Shown piece by piece: positions 27,638 to 36,687 of a DNA stretch of 64,000 nucleotides. Made by a program: the position numbers and the translations under genes. This stretch comes from Gordonia liuliyuniae (GTDB lineage: Bacteria; Actinomycetota; Actinomycetes; Mycobacteriales; Mycobacteriaceae). Positions within the stretch are counted from its first letter, which is position 1. Every line of letters begins with the position of its first letter. The stretch spans positions 186,001-250,000 of the forward strand of contig NZ_JAKKOT010000004.1 in assembly GCF_021739025.1 (NCBI RefSeq), given 5' to 3'. Below the pieces are notes generated by a model. It saw nothing but the letters and a program-made list of their open reading frames with translations, was not told where the DNA came from and ran no database searches.

Positions 27638-28061
27638 GTTTGCCGAGCTGCCGCGACTCCTCAACCGCTATCGCGCTGCGGAACTCCGGCCACACCTGCT
27701 GTTCCTCGAACGCGATGCGGTCGCGCTCGGCAGAGCTGAAAGCGGTGAGTGCTTCCTCGAACTCGGCGCTCCCCGCCTCCGCGTTCTCGATGGTCTGCAA
27801 CAGGTCTGTGGCCTTCGCCCCGTGAGACAGAGCGTCATCGGCCAGTCGGTCACCGTCGTCGAGGACCCGGCGGACCGCAGGCCAGAACAGTTGCTCCTCG
27901 ACGGACCTGTGCTGGGATTCGACGGTCACGAGTTCCACTGCCCGGGCGCGGCGGTCCTCGACGGTTGACGGTCCCGGGCCGGGTGGCGCGTCGAGGACGT
28001 CGAGCAGGGCCAGGATTCTCTGATGGTCGTGGCGCAGGTATGTCGTGGCTTCGGTGTTCAT
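27615..28061 (-). CDS. Hemerythrin HHE-domain protein, degenerate second site
   Basis: 148 residues, ATG 28061 behind AGGAGGAG. HHE pattern: RHDHQ (His11, His13), H51-x3-E55 in SQHRSVEEQLFWP, and H80. The last H-x3-E box reads R115-x3-E119 (DRIAFEEQQVWP), so a canonical iron ligand is replaced by arginine. Hemerythrin-like proteins bind a di-iron centre and sense or buffer O2, NO or peroxide. It follows lutC on the same strand, but a SigF-type promoter (28120-28145) gives it its own start. Confidence 0.85.
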   Translation of the reverse strand: MNTEATTYLRHDHQRILALLDVLDAPPGPGPSTVEDRRARAVELVTVESQHRSVEEQLFWPAVRRVLDDGDRLADDALSHGAKATDLLQTIENAEAGSAEFEEALTAFSSAERDRIAFEEQQVWPEFRSAIAVEESRQLGKLIQGFHR

Positions 28062-28119
28062 TGATCTCCTCCTGGGAGCCGAGAGAGCTCCTACGCCGGG
28101 AAGCGTGTGGACTGGAGAA

Positions 28120-28145
28120 CTACCCGGACAGGTGGCAGACCAAAC
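28120..28145 (-). promoter_or_regulatory. SigF-type promoter for hemerythrin gene
   Basis: On the minus strand GTTT (28145-28142), a 16-base spacer, and GGGTAG (28125-28120), 59 bases before the hemerythrin ATG. Confidence 0.55.
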
Positions 28146-28168
28146 GTGGGTTCGCGTCCGGCTCCGGC

Positions 28169-28792
28169 TCAGCGCACTATGATCACGTGCAGATTGCGCG
28201 GCCCGTGCACACCCTCGACACGTTGCAGTTCGATGTCCGACGTCGCCGACGGCCCGCTGATCATGGTCGTCGGCCGTTCCGGCACAAGACGGCTGATCGC
28301 TTCGGGTACGCCGACTTCCACGGTCGACAGATCGACAACGCAGACGTGCAGGTCCGGGACGAGGGTCAGTGCCCGGCGCCCCTGGTCGGGGCCCCCGTCG
28401 AGAAAGATGGTCCCGGTCTCGGCGCAGCTGACTCGAGAACCGGTCACCACGCCGTCGAGTGAGTCGAGTTCCGGTGCAGGCACGCTCGCGGAGTCGACGA
28501 CCACTTCGCCGTCGAACGTCACCAGCCACGACTCATCGAGCCCGGCGGGCACTCCCACCCGGGTAGCGCCCGCCTCCCGCAGGACGCGCGTCACCGTGGC
28601 CGCGATCTCCGCGACAGAGCACGGGTGCACTGCCGCCTGGTAGTCGACGAGTCGATCGGTGAGCAGTGCGAGTCGATCATCGTCGGACATCGTTCGCCCG
28701 GTCCGGTAGTTCCGGGGGATCTCGTGGTGCGCGGGAGGAGCCAGCGCCAAGGCGTCGCGGAGTCGACCGAGAACCACGTCACGAGACGTCAT
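28169..28792 (-). CDS. lutC: Lactate utilization protein C (LUD domain)
   Basis: 207 residues from ATG 28792, overlapping the lutB stop as ATGA. LUD-domain signature: SRVSCAETGTIFLDGGPDQGRRALTLVPDLHVCVV. With LutA and LutB it forms the iron-sulfur lactate-to-pyruvate oxidation system that replaces flavin lactate dehydrogenase. The longer frame to 28852 is not used, given the coupling. Third gene of lutABC. Confidence 0.93.
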   Translation of the reverse strand: MTSRDVVLGRLRDALALAPPAHHEIPRNYRTGRTMSDDDRLALLTDRLVDYQAAVHPCSVAEIAATVTRVLREAGATRVGVPAGLDESWLVTFDGEVVVDSASVPAPELDSLDGVVTGSRVSCAETGTIFLDGGPDQGRRALTLVPDLHVCVVDLSTVEVGVPEAISRLVPERPTTMISGPSATSDIELQRVEGVHGPRNLHVIIVR

Positions 28793-30303
28793 TCGCCGAC
28801 CCCCTGGCGTGCCTCGGCGATCTCGCGCCGCCCTTCCGCGGAATCCCACCACTGCCGGGCCGTCTGCTTCGGCGGCGCCGGTATGTCACGCGCGTCGGTC
28901 CAGGCGCTCAGCGGCGGAGGGAGCGTCGAGATCTTGCCCTTCCTCCCAGCCATCAGGCGCCCCAGGCCGGCGGCTCGCTGCGCAGCGGTGAACTTCCTGG
29001 CCGACGACATCGCGATGGATGCCGCCCGCATCGCCGCGGCCTCCGCGCCGAAGACCGCCTGTTCCACCTTCTGGTGCCGCAGTTCCACCAGGAGTGCCGG
29101 GATGTCGATCTTCACCGGGCACGCGTCGAAGCACGCGCCGCACAGGCTGGAGGCGAAGGGCAGCGAGGAATTGGGGTCATGACTGCCGTTCATCCCGGCG
29201 AGTTGCGGTGTGAGGACCGCACCGATCGGTCCCGGATAGGTCGAGCCGTAGGCGTGTCCGCCGGTGCGCTCGTACACCGGGCACACGTTGAGGCAGGCCG
29301 AACAGCGGATGCAGTTCAAGGCTTCCCGGCCGACCGCGTCGGCCAGCGCTGCACTGCGGCCGTTGTCGAGCAGGACCAGGTGGAAGTTCTGGGGACCGTC
29401 GTCGGCTGCGACTCCGGTCCACATCGACGTGTAGGGGTTCATCCGCTCCCCGGTCGACGATCGCGGCAGCAGTTGCAGGAAGACCTCGAGGTCGGCGTAC
29501 GTCGGCACGATCTTCTCGATGCCCATGACCGTGATCAGCGTCTGCGGCATCGTCAGGCACATCCGGCCGTTCCCCTCCGACTCGACCACACCGAGGGTGC
29601 CGGTCTCGGCCACCCCGAAATTGGTGCCGGAGATCGCCACCGGCGTCGTCATGAACTTGCGGCGCAGAAACTTTCGGGCGGCGTCGGCGAGATGAGACGG
29701 ATCGTCGTCGAGTGCGGGATCGACGCCGTCCATCTCAGTCAAGAAGATCTCCCGGATCTCCGACCGGTTGCGGTGAATCGCCGGGACCAGGATGTGCGAG
29801 GGCGTGTCGTGGCCGAGTTGGACGATCAGCTCGGCCAGGTCCGTCTCGTACGCGTGAATTCCTGCCGATTCCAGGTGTTCGTTGAGTCCTATCTCCTGAG
29901 TCGCCATCGACTTGACCTTGATGACCTCGTCCGAGCCCGTTTCGCGGACCAGCCGAGTCACGATGTCGTTCGCTTCGACGGCATCGGCTGCCCAGTGCAC
30001 GACTCCGCCGCGTGCGGTGACGGCGGTCTCGAATTGCTCGAGGAGTTCCGGCAGGCGGTTCATCACGTCGGTCTTGATCGCCGAACCGGCGTCGCGCAGC
30101 TGCTCCCAGTCGGGCAGCTCTGCGGTCACCTGCAGTCGCTTCTCACGGATCGTGTGCGTGGCCTTGCCGATGTTGCGGCGCAGCTGGGCATTCGCGAGTT
30201 CGTGATGGGCCGCGTCCGGAAACGACTCGCGACCGCGCAGATTTCCCGCGCCTTCCGGCGCGCGTGGGGGAAACGCGGGTGACGGCAACACAACCCGCGT
30301 CAT
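28789..30303 (-). CDS. lutB: Lactate utilization protein B (LUD + two 4Fe-4S clusters)
   Basis: 504 residues from ATG 30303, overlapping the lutA stop (ATGA). An N-terminal LUD domain (MATQEIGLNEHLESAGI, VAETGTLGVVESEGNGRM) is followed by two ferredoxin-type cluster motifs: CIRCSACLNVCPVYE and CGACFDACPVKIDIP. It is the electron-transfer subunit of the LutABC lactate oxidation complex. The C-terminus ends in a helical domain with QWWDSAEGR. The lactate made under overflow conditions would feed pyruvate to poxB next door; that link is inference. Confidence 0.95.
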   Translation of the reverse strand: MTRVVLPSPAFPPRAPEGAGNLRGRESFPDAAHHELANAQLRRNIGKATHTIREKRLQVTAELPDWEQLRDAGSAIKTDVMNRLPELLEQFETAVTARGGVVHWAADAVEANDIVTRLVRETGSDEVIKVKSMATQEIGLNEHLESAGIHAYETDLAELIVQLGHDTPSHILVPAIHRNRSEIREIFLTEMDGVDPALDDDPSHLADAARKFLRRKFMTTPVAISGTNFGVAETGTLGVVESEGNGRMCLTMPQTLITVMGIEKIVPTYADLEVFLQLLPRSSTGERMNPYTSMWTGVAADDGPQNFHLVLLDNGRSAALADAVGREALNCIRCSACLNVCPVYERTGGHAYGSTYPGPIGAVLTPQLAGMNGSHDPNSSLPFASSLCGACFDACPVKIDIPALLVELRHQKVEQAVFGAEAAAMRAASIAMSSARKFTAAQRAAGLGRLMAGRKGKISTLPPPLSAWTDARDIPAPPKQTARQWWDSAEGRREIAEARQGVGE

Positions 30304-31055
30304 GCCGTCACTCCCGCGTGGTTCTCCTCGGACACCAGAATCTCCGCGATATGCACGGTTCTCGTTCCCATCTGGAGGCGTGTCATCCCTCCACCGATGT
30401 GCATCAGGCACGACGAGTCGCTCGCACAACAGTATTCGGCTCCGGTGTCGCCGACATTGCGGATCTTGTCGGCGAGCATGGCCGTGGAGGTCTCGGCGTT
30501 CTTCAACGCGAAGGTACCGCCGAATCCGCAGCACGAGTCGGCCTCCGGCAACTCGACCAGATCGATGGCGCGCACATTGCGCAGCAGTTGTAGTGGCTTC
30601 TCACCGACCCGCAGCATACGGAGCGAGTGGCAGGTGGGGTGGTAGGTGACCCGATGCGGATAGTAGGCGCCGACGTCGGTCAGACCGAGAACGTCCACCA
30701 GCAGTTCGGAGAGTTCGTAGGTCTTGCCCTTGACCGTCTCGACCCGCCCGCTCAGACTCGGCGGACCATAGCGTGCGGCGACGATCTCATGCTGGTGGCG
30801 CACCGAACCCACGCACGACCCGGACGGCACCACGATCGCGTCGATCGACTCGTCACCGAAGGTCTCGACATAGTTCTCGACCAACGGCAGCGCGTCTGGT
30901 TGATAACCGGTGTTCACATGCATCTGCCCGCAGCACGTCTGCCCGGACGGGAACACCACTTCGTGGCCCAGCCGACTGAGGAGCAGCGCGGTGGACCGGA
31001 CAACGTTGGGAAATATCGTGTCGCCGATACACGTGGCGAACAGGGCGATTCGCAT
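30300..31055 (-). CDS. lutA: Lactate utilization protein A (CCG domains)
   Basis: 251 residues from ATG 31055. Two CCG cysteine-rich domains, GQTCCGQMH and DSCCGFGGTFA, are the GlcF/heterodisulfide-reductase type that bind a [4Fe-4S] cluster. It is the first gene of lutABC, coupled to lutB. The 221 bases upstream to the divergent DUF6328 gene contain no gene and no clear operator for a GntR-type LldR/LutR regulator, which is not encoded nearby either. Confidence 0.94.
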   Translation of the reverse strand: MRIALFATCIGDTIFPNVVRSTALLLSRLGHEVVFPSGQTCCGQMHVNTGYQPDALPLVENYVETFGDESIDAIVVPSGSCVGSVRHQHEIVAARYGPPSLSGRVETVKGKTYELSELLVDVLGLTDVGAYYPHRVTYHPTCHSLRMLRVGEKPLQLLRNVRAIDLVELPEADSCCGFGGTFALKNAETSTAMLADKIRNVGDTGAEYCCASDSSCLMHIGGGMTRLQMGTRTVHIAEILVSEENHAGVTA

Positions 31056-31276
31056 GGGCGTCTCCGAGATTGTCGGGTACTCACCCACACCGTAACGCCG
31101 GACCCGAACGATGCGTCGCGGATTCGGCATCGCCTCGAATGGCACCCTCGCGTGCGTGGCCCCGCCCCGCGGCACGGGCCGGTGCGTAGGCGCTACCGAA
31201 GTGCGCCGAACCGCTGAGTTCGGGGTGCGAACAGTGGGACGATTGAGGATGTGACGCACGAGGCTGACGCCCTAGC

Positions 31277-31837
31277 ATGAACACTCGCGACGGTGGTATC
31301 GGTGACAGGGGTATCGGTGACGGGGGTATCGGTCATGGGGGTACCAGTGATGACGCCGACTGGAACCAGAACGAGCGGGACGAGACGCAGACGCAACGGC
31401 TGGACCGGAACTGGAATTCGTTGCTCCAGGAACTCCGAGTCGTGCAGACGGGCGTGCAGATCCTCACCGGCTTCCTGCTCACCCTGCCGTTCCACGACGG
31501 CTTCGAAGATCTCGGCGGGGCCCTGCGCGTGGTCTATCTGATCACCGTGTCCTGCGCGGTGGCTGCGGCGATTCTGCTGGCTGCACCGGTCGCCCTCCAC
31601 CGGGTCCTGTTCCGCCGCCACCAGATCGGCCTGATCGTCGCGTACGCCCACTATCTGTCGTTCATCGGCCTCACCCTGTTGGGGTTGGCGCTGAGCGGCG
31701 CGGTCACGGTCGTCTTCGGTGCGACGGCAGGAACCACGTCGGCGGTGATCGCCGGTGTCGCCACCTTCGTCGTGTTCGCCTCAGCATGGCTGGTCCTGCC
31801 GTTGTGGCTGCGTGTGACGACCGACCACCAGGACTAG
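31277..31837 (+). CDS. DUF6328 family membrane protein with tandem-repeat N-terminus
   Basis: 186 residues. WNSLLQELRVVQTGVQILTG and HRVLFRRHQ match what I recall of DUF6328, with four hydrophobic segments at about 58-75, 85-108, 122-145 and 150-176. Function unknown. The first 22 residues are glycine-rich repeats (GGIGD units) from three 15-base copies at 31295-31339 plus a fourth diverged copy. It is divergent from lutA and convergent with the sigma factor gene with a two-base gap. Confidence 0.8.
   Translation: MNTRDGGIGDRGIGDGGIGHGGTSDDADWNQNERDETQTQRLDRNWNSLLQELRVVQTGVQILTGFLLTLPFHDGFEDLGGALRVVYLITVSCAVAAAILLAAPVALHRVLFRRHQIGLIVAYAHYLSFIGLTLLGLALSGAVTVVFGATAGTTSAVIAGVATFVVFASAWLVLPLWLRVTTDHQD
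31295..31339 (+). repeat. Tandem repeat, 15-base unit x3, in DUF6328 gene
   Basis: GGTATCGGTGACAGG and two close copies, with a fourth diverged copy following, at the start of the gene. Confidence 0.85.
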
Positions 31838-31839
31838 TG

Positions 31840-32718
31840 CTACCGGTCGCTCACCGGCGCGTCGGGCAGGTCGACGCCGGCAAGGATCGCGGGATCGAGG
31901 ATCGACGTGATCTCGACCATCCGGCCGCGTTCGACGGTGCAGGCCATGACACTGATCGGCTTTCCGCTTCGGCTCCACGCCAGGATGCCCGGCCGCCCGT
32001 TCACGAGGACACCTTCAGCGACGACGCGCGACCGCGCACCCCTGCGCGCGGCGTCGACGACATGGTCGGCACCGACCTGAACCGACTCGCCGCCCGCCGT
32101 GACTCGTCGCCACGTCACGTCTGGATCGAGTACGTCGAGCAGCCCGTCGAAATCACCGGTGCGCGCGGCGGCGAGGAACGCGTCCACGACGCGCCGCTGA
32201 CTCCTCGTCGACTCCTCTGGTCGTGGTGCGCCCTGAACCTTTCGGCGCGCCCGGCTCGTCAGCATCTTGGTGGCGTCGGGCGACTTGTCCAGTATCTGGG
32301 CGATGTCAGCGAATGGGATGGCGAAAGTGTCGTGCAGGACGAACGCGAGACGTTCGTCTGGGCGCAACGTTTCGAGGACCACCAGGAGTGCCGAGCCGAC
32401 GTGATCGGCGAGCAGTGCCGCGTCCTCCGGAGACTCCTCGTCGGCCATGACGACGACCTCGGGCACTCCACGATCGATCGAGACCTCGGGATGCCCAGAC
32501 CTCGAGCGCAGCGTGTCGATGCAGATGCGGCTGACCACAGTGGTCAGCCAGGCACCGAGGTCGTCGATCGATCCGGCGGCCCTACGAGTCAACCGCAGCC
32601 ACGACTCCTGAACGGCGTCTTCCGCGTCGGGGCGTGAGCCGAGCATGCGGTATGCGACCGCGATCAAGCGGGGACGCTCCGCGTCGAAGGCGGCTGCGAG
32701 TCGGTCGTGGTCGGGCAT
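31840..32718 (-). CDS. ECF sigma factor with SnoaL-like C-terminal extension (SigJ-like)
   Basis: 292 residues. Sigma-70 region 2 (about 8-75: YRMLGSRPDAEDAVQESWLRL), region 4 (about 115-165: LRPDERLAFVLHDTFAIPFADIAQIL), and a SnoaL/NTF2-like tail from about 175. Sigma factors of this build (ECF41 and relatives) have no anti-sigma factor; the tail regulates activity. The WLPEP linker of classical ECF41 is replaced (GVPEVVV), so it may belong to a sister group. A mirrored promoter pair (32720-32746 and 32756-32782) suggests autoregulation and control of the adjacent DoxX gene. Confidence 0.9.
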   Translation of the reverse strand: MPDHDRLAAAFDAERPRLIAVAYRMLGSRPDAEDAVQESWLRLTRRAAGSIDDLGAWLTTVVSRICIDTLRSRSGHPEVSIDRGVPEVVVMADEESPEDAALLADHVGSALLVVLETLRPDERLAFVLHDTFAIPFADIAQILDKSPDATKMLTSRARRKVQGAPRPEESTRSQRRVVDAFLAAARTGDFDGLLDVLDPDVTWRRVTAGGESVQVGADHVVDAARRGARSRVVAEGVLVNGRPGILAWSRSGKPISVMACTVERGRMVEITSILDPAILAGVDLPDAPVSDR

Positions 32719-32719
32719 C

Positions 32720-32746
32720 TGTTACCTGTCCTCTCTTCGGTTCGTC
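32720..32746 (+). promoter_or_regulatory. ECF41-like promoter for DoxX gene
   Basis: TGTTACC at 32720-32726, 16-base spacer, CGTC at 32743-32746. The known ECF41 consensus is TGTCACA with CGTC. Confidence 0.6.
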
Positions 32747-32755
32747 ATTACTCAT

Positions 32756-32782
32756 GACGGTTCTTCACGAACCGACGTAACA
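32756..32782 (-). promoter_or_regulatory. ECF41-like promoter for sigma gene
   Basis: On the minus strand TGTTACG (32782-32776), 16-base spacer, CGTC (32759-32756). It is the mirror image of the promoter at 32720 and faces it. Confidence 0.6.
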
Positions 32783-32796
32783 ATGAAGGAGGTCCT

Positions 32797-33180
32797 ATGA
32801 ACGTGACACTGTGGATCATGACATCCGTACTCGCCGTTGCGTACACGGTGGGGGCGGCAAGTCAGCTGATGATGTCGAAGGAGCGGTATCGATCCCTCGC
32901 CGACAGCCAGCACTGGGTCGACGACTTCGGCGCGGGCCACATCAAAGCGATCGGAGCAGTCAAACTCACCGGAGCGATCGGGTTGATACTTCCTGCGGTG
33001 GTCGATGTCGCACCGGTGCTGGTACCGCTTGCGGCGTGTGGGCTGGCGTTGTTCATGGCGGGTGCCGCTACGACACGCTTCCGTCGTAGCGAATGGATGC
33101 TGATGGTCGGCGATACCGCGTTCCTGGCCGCGTTCGCCTTCATCGCGTGGGGCCGGTTCGCGTTGTCCCCGTTCGTGTGA
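32797..33180 (+). CDS. DoxX-like membrane protein
   Basis: 127 residues from ATG 32797 behind AAGGAGG. Four membrane segments and the motif ASQLMMSKERYRSLADSQHWVDDF are typical of DoxX-family proteins, often found beside ECF41-type sigma genes as their target. Some DoxX relatives interact with oxidoreductases in redox protection; this one's role is unknown. Confidence 0.88.
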   Translation: MNVTLWIMTSVLAVAYTVGAASQLMMSKERYRSLADSQHWVDDFGAGHIKAIGAVKLTGAIGLILPAVVDVAPVLVPLAACGLALFMAGAATTRFRRSEWMLMVGDTAFLAAFAFIAWGRFALSPFV

Positions 33181-33239
33181 ACGGCTCGCTGTCGGTCGAC
33201 TCTCTTGACGAATCCCCGGGGAGAGGGTTCACTGACCCT

Positions 33240-33277
33240 GGATGAATACATATTCATTCTGAATGAGCGAACGTTCA
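33240..33277. promoter_or_regulatory. Tandem TetR operator sites A1 and A2, 21 bp apart
   Basis: A1, TGAATA-CA-TATTCA (33243-33256), fits TGAAY-N4-RTTCA perfectly; A2 (33264-33277) fits with one mismatch. They start 21 bases apart and lie 55 bases upstream of the crotonase at 33333. The same spacing occurs at 42023/42044. Confidence 0.65.
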
Positions 33278-33332
33278 CATCGTGGTGTCGGTGCCAGTCC
33301 GGGACCCGTGTGGCGCGACAGGAAGGGCCGTC

Positions 33333-34145
33333 ATGGATTACGCCGACTACAACCAACTCATGTTCGAGCGACGCGAGAACGGCGTCCTCCTCATCACCCT
33401 CAATCGGCCGGAGAAGTACAACGCGACCGACGAGGAGATGCACGGCGAACTCGCGCGGGTGTGGCATGACGTCTCGAAGGATCCGGAGACCCGCGTCGTC
33501 GTGGTCACGGGCGCCGGGAAGGCGTTCTCCGCGGGCGGCGATCTCGGGATGGTCGAACGCATGGCGGGCGACCACGAGGCGGTCGCCGCCATGCTCGACG
33601 AGATGAGCGAGATGGTCTACGGCATCGTCAACTGCGACAAGCCGGTGGTCTCTGCGATCAACGGTGTCGCGGTGGGCGCCGGGACCGTGGTCGGGTTGCT
33701 CGCCGACATCTCGATCTGCGCCGAAGACGCCAAGATCGGTGACGGCCACGTGAAGCTCGGTGTGGCCGCAGGCGACCACGCCGCCATCATCTGGCCGCTG
33801 CTGGCAGGCATGGCGAAATCCAAGTACTACCTGTTGACCGGCGAGATGGTCACCGGCGCCGAGGCCGAACGCATCGGTCTGGTGTCCAAGGCACTCCCCC
33901 GCGATCAGGTGCTGGACGAGGCGTTGCGCGTAGCCGACGTCCTCGGTTCCGGGTCGCAGAAGGCCATCAGGTGGACCAAGCGCGCACTCAACAGTTGGAT
34001 TCGCGACGCCGGGCCCATCTTCGATCAGTCCGCGGCCTACGAGATGTTGTGCTTCATGACCCCGGACGTGGTCGAGGGGTACACCGCGCTGCGCGAGAAG
34101 CGCGCTCCGGTGTTCCCGTCTGCGCGGGCACGTTCCGCGGAGTGA
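33333..34145 (+). CDS. Enoyl-CoA hydratase/isomerase (crotonase) family protein
   Basis: 270 residues from ATG 33333 behind GGAAGG; 33282 is unsupported. Crotonase blocks: [17 protein letters not shown] (first oxyanion segment) and [21 protein letters not shown] (second). The two glutamates of canonical hydratases are absent: the first position is in GAGTV and the second region reads AAGDHAA, so hydratase activity is doubtful and another crotonase reaction, such as hydrolysis, is possible. Operator sites matching the catabolic operon's TetR lie upstream, linking it to the cyclohexanecarboxylate cluster 3-9 kb away; it might supply the missing BadI/BadK step. Confidence 0.88.
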   Translation: MDYADYNQLMFERRENGVLLITLNRPEKYNATDEEMHGELARVWHDVSKDPETRVVVVTGAGKAFSAGGDLGMVERMAGDHEAVAAMLDEMSEMVYGIVNCDKPVVSAINGVAVGAGTVVGLLADISICAEDAKIGDGHVKLGVAAGDHAAIIWPLLAGMAKSKYYLLTGEMVTGAEAERIGLVSKALPRDQVLDEALRVADVLGSGSQKAIRWTKRALNSWIRDAGPIFDQSAAYEMLCFMTPDVVEGYTALREKRAPVFPSARARSAE

Positions 34146-34161
34146 TGGAGCGCCCCGGTCG

Positions 34162-36687
34162 CTACCGCACGCGCGCGAGGAATCCGCCGGTCACGCTCTG
34201 CGGGTTCGCAGCGACCTCGTCCGGAGTGCCGACGGCGACCACACGGCCGCCGTCGGCGCCGCCGCCGGGCCCCATGTCGATGACGTAGTCCGCGTTGGCG
34301 ATGAGGTCGAGGTCGTGCTCGATCACGATCACGGTGCCGCCCTGGTCGACGAGGCGCTGCAACACCCCGAGCAGGGTCCGGACGTCCAGCGGATGGAGTC
34401 CGACGGTCGGCTCGTCGAAGACGAAGAGCGTAGCGTCCTGGCGACGGCCGAGGTCGGACACGAGCTTCAACCGTTGCGCCTCCCCACCGGACAGAGCGGG
34501 CGTCGCCTCCCCCAACGTGAGATAGCCGAGTCCGACGTCGCGGAGTGCCGTCAACTTGGTGCGGATCGACGGCAAGTCGGCCACATGCGGGTATGCATCG
34601 TCGATCGGCAGGGCTAGTAGATCGGGCAGCGCTAGTAAATCGGGCAGGGCGGCATCGCTGTCGCCGGCCGCCGACCTTCTCTGGTAGGCCTGTGCCCGCG
34701 GCGCATACCGACGTCCGTGACACTCGGTGCAGGCGATGTCGACGTCGGGCAGAAACTGGACGTCGAGTGATATCTGACCGGTGCCCTCGCACCGCGGGCA
34801 CCGCAGCGAGCCGGTGTTGTACGAGAAGTCCGACGCGGTGAGCCCGGCCTCTCGCGCCGACTCCAGCCGTGCGTAGGCGCGTCGAAGATCGTCGAGGACA
34901 CCGGAATACGTCCCCACCGTGGAACGGACGTTGATGCCTATCGGGGTCGCGTCGACGACGTCGATCTTCTCGATGCCTGCGGCGTCGAGCCCGACGACAT
35001 GCGCGGGAGCCGTGCCCTCAAGCGCCGGTACGAGACTCTCGAGGACGAGGGTCGTCTTCCCGGATCCGGAGACCCCGGTCACCGCGGTGAGTCGCCCCTT
35101 CGGGATCGCCACGTCGAGGCGGTGGACCGTGTGGACCGGCGTCGTGCGGATGGCGAGCGCACCGTTGCCGAAAACATCTGCCGCAGCACATTTCTCCCGC
35201 ACCACGACCTCCTCTGATCCGGTGAGGAAACCACCGATCCGGGTATCCGCGGCCGCGCTGACCTCCTCGACGCTCCCCTGCGCGATCACTCGCCCGCCGT
35301 CGCTGCCCGCGCCCGGGCCGATCTCGACCAGGTGGTCGACCCCACGCAGCACCTCCGGGTCGTGATCGACCATCACGACGGTGTTGCCGCCGGCCACCAG
35401 ATCGTCGAGGACCCCGCGCAGGCCGACCAGGTTCGCCGGGTGCAGTCCGATGGACGGCTCGTCGAGTACGTACAGGACGCCCGTCGTCTCGTTGCGGACG
35501 GCGCGCGCGAGCTGCACACGCTGGCGTTCGCCGGTCGAGAGCGTGTCCCCGGCGCGGTCCAGGGTGAGATAGCCCAGACCCAGGTCGACCAGACGTCGTG
35601 CCATCCCGAGCAGTGTCGACACGAGAACCTCGGTCATCGGTGCGAGTTCGGGCGGCAGTGCCGCGGGAAGGGCACGCGCCCAGTCGACGACGTCGTGCAG
35701 CCCGAATGCGGTGACCTCGGCCAGGTTCTGGCCGTCGATTTGCGGGGCGCGAGCCGCGGCCGACAGGCGGGTGCCCGCGCAGTCCGGGCAGGTGTGCTCG
35801 GACAAGAAGCGGCTGACGCGGGTGAGGCGCTTCTCGGTGTCGGCCCGTTTGAGCTCCTCCGTGATCGTCAGACGCGCGTTGCGGAAGGTGAAGTCCAGAT
35901 CGTGGACGCCCTTCTTCGAGGTGACGGCGATGTGCTTCTTGACCTCCGGCCCGTCGAGGACGATCTGTTTCTCGTTGTCGGTGAGGCGGCACCACGGGAC
36001 GTCGGTGCGCACGCCCATCTCGCGAACGATCTGCGGCTGGACGCGAAACCCGTAGACCTGCCACGGGATCACCGCGCCGTCGTCGATCGACTTGGTCACG
36101 TCGGGGACGAGCGTGGCGTCATCCACGAGTCGGACGGAGCCGAGGCCTTCACAGGTGGGGCAGGCTCCTCCAGAGTTGAACGCGAGCGCCTCGGCCCCCG
36201 GGGCTAGGAAACTCACCCCGCACTCCGGGCAGACGATCGGCACTTCGGCCGCGGCGTTGAGCGTCGGCGCCTGGCGGTGGCCGTTCGGGCAGACGTGCCC
36301 GGACAGCCGCGAGAACATCAGACGGAGGACGTTGAGGAGTTCGGTTGAGGTGCCGAACGTCGACCGCGGCCCCGGCAGCGGAGGCCGCTGTCGCAGCGCG
36401 AGAGCAGCCGGGACATGCGAGACCGCGTCGACGTCGGCCCGCGGAGCCTGTCCGATCCGTCGGCGCGTGTACGTCGACAACGCTTCGAGATACCGCCGGG
36501 AGCCTTCGGCATACAGGACGCCCATGGCGAGCGACGACTTCCCCGATCCTGACCGCCCGGCCACGCCGACCAGACGGCCGAGCGGAATGTCGACGTCGAT
36601 GTCGCGCAGGTTGTGGACCCGCGCACCGCGGACCTCGATGACGGTCGGCGCCGTGCGGTCAGCTGAAGTCGATCGATTGTCCACCAC
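34162..36687 (-). CDS. UvrA-like ABC ATPase (UvrA2/DrrC type)
   Basis: 841 residues from a GTG (36687), shorter than UvrA (about 950). Two ABC ATPase halves: GRSGSGKSSLAMG and GVSGSGKTTLVLE Walker A, with LSTGERQRVQLA and LSGGEAQRLKL signatures. Zinc-binding CxxC clusters sit near CPECG and CPRCEGTG. The UvrB-binding region appears reduced, as in UvrA2 and the DrrC-type drug-tolerance proteins. An 18-base duplication (34607-34642) encodes repeated LPDLLA. It starts 109 bases downstream of the gcdH stop on the same strand. A DNA-damage or drug-tolerance role is inferred. Confidence 0.88.
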   Translation of the reverse strand: MVDNRSTSADRTAPTVIEVRGARVHNLRDIDVDIPLGRLVGVAGRSGSGKSSLAMGVLYAEGSRRYLEALSTYTRRRIGQAPRADVDAVSHVPAALALRQRPPLPGPRSTFGTSTELLNVLRLMFSRLSGHVCPNGHRQAPTLNAAAEVPIVCPECGVSFLAPGAEALAFNSGGACPTCEGLGSVRLVDDATLVPDVTKSIDDGAVIPWQVYGFRVQPQIVREMGVRTDVPWCRLTDNEKQIVLDGPEVKKHIAVTSKKGVHDLDFTFRNARLTITEELKRADTEKRLTRVSRFLSEHTCPDCAGTRLSAAARAPQIDGQNLAEVTAFGLHDVVDWARALPAALPPELAPMTEVLVSTLLGMARRLVDLGLGYLTLDRAGDTLSTGERQRVQLARAVRNETTGVLYVLDEPSIGLHPANLVGLRGVLDDLVAGGNTVVMVDHDPEVLRGVDHLVEIGPGAGSDGGRVIAQGSVEEVSAAADTRIGGFLTGSEEVVVREKCAAADVFGNGALAIRTTPVHTVHRLDVAIPKGRLTAVTGVSGSGKTTLVLESLVPALEGTAPAHVVGLDAAGIEKIDVVDATPIGINVRSTVGTYSGVLDDLRRAYARLESAREAGLTASDFSYNTGSLRCPRCEGTGQISLDVQFLPDVDIACTECHGRRYAPRAQAYQRRSAAGDSDAALPDLLALPDLLALPIDDAYPHVADLPSIRTKLTALRDVGLGYLTLGEATPALSGGEAQRLKLVSDLGRRQDATLFVFDEPTVGLHPLDVRTLLGVLQRLVDQGGTVIVIEHDLDLIANADYVIDMGPGGGADGGRVVAVGTPDEVAANPQSVTGGFLARVR
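34607..34642 (-). repeat. Tandem repeat, 18-base unit x2, in UvrA-like gene
   Basis: Two near-identical 18-base units encoding LPDLLA twice. Confidence 0.8.

Noticed and set aside
28666..30282. 538-residue plus-strand open frame opposite lutB
   Set aside because: Shadow of lutB; no ribosome site or domain.
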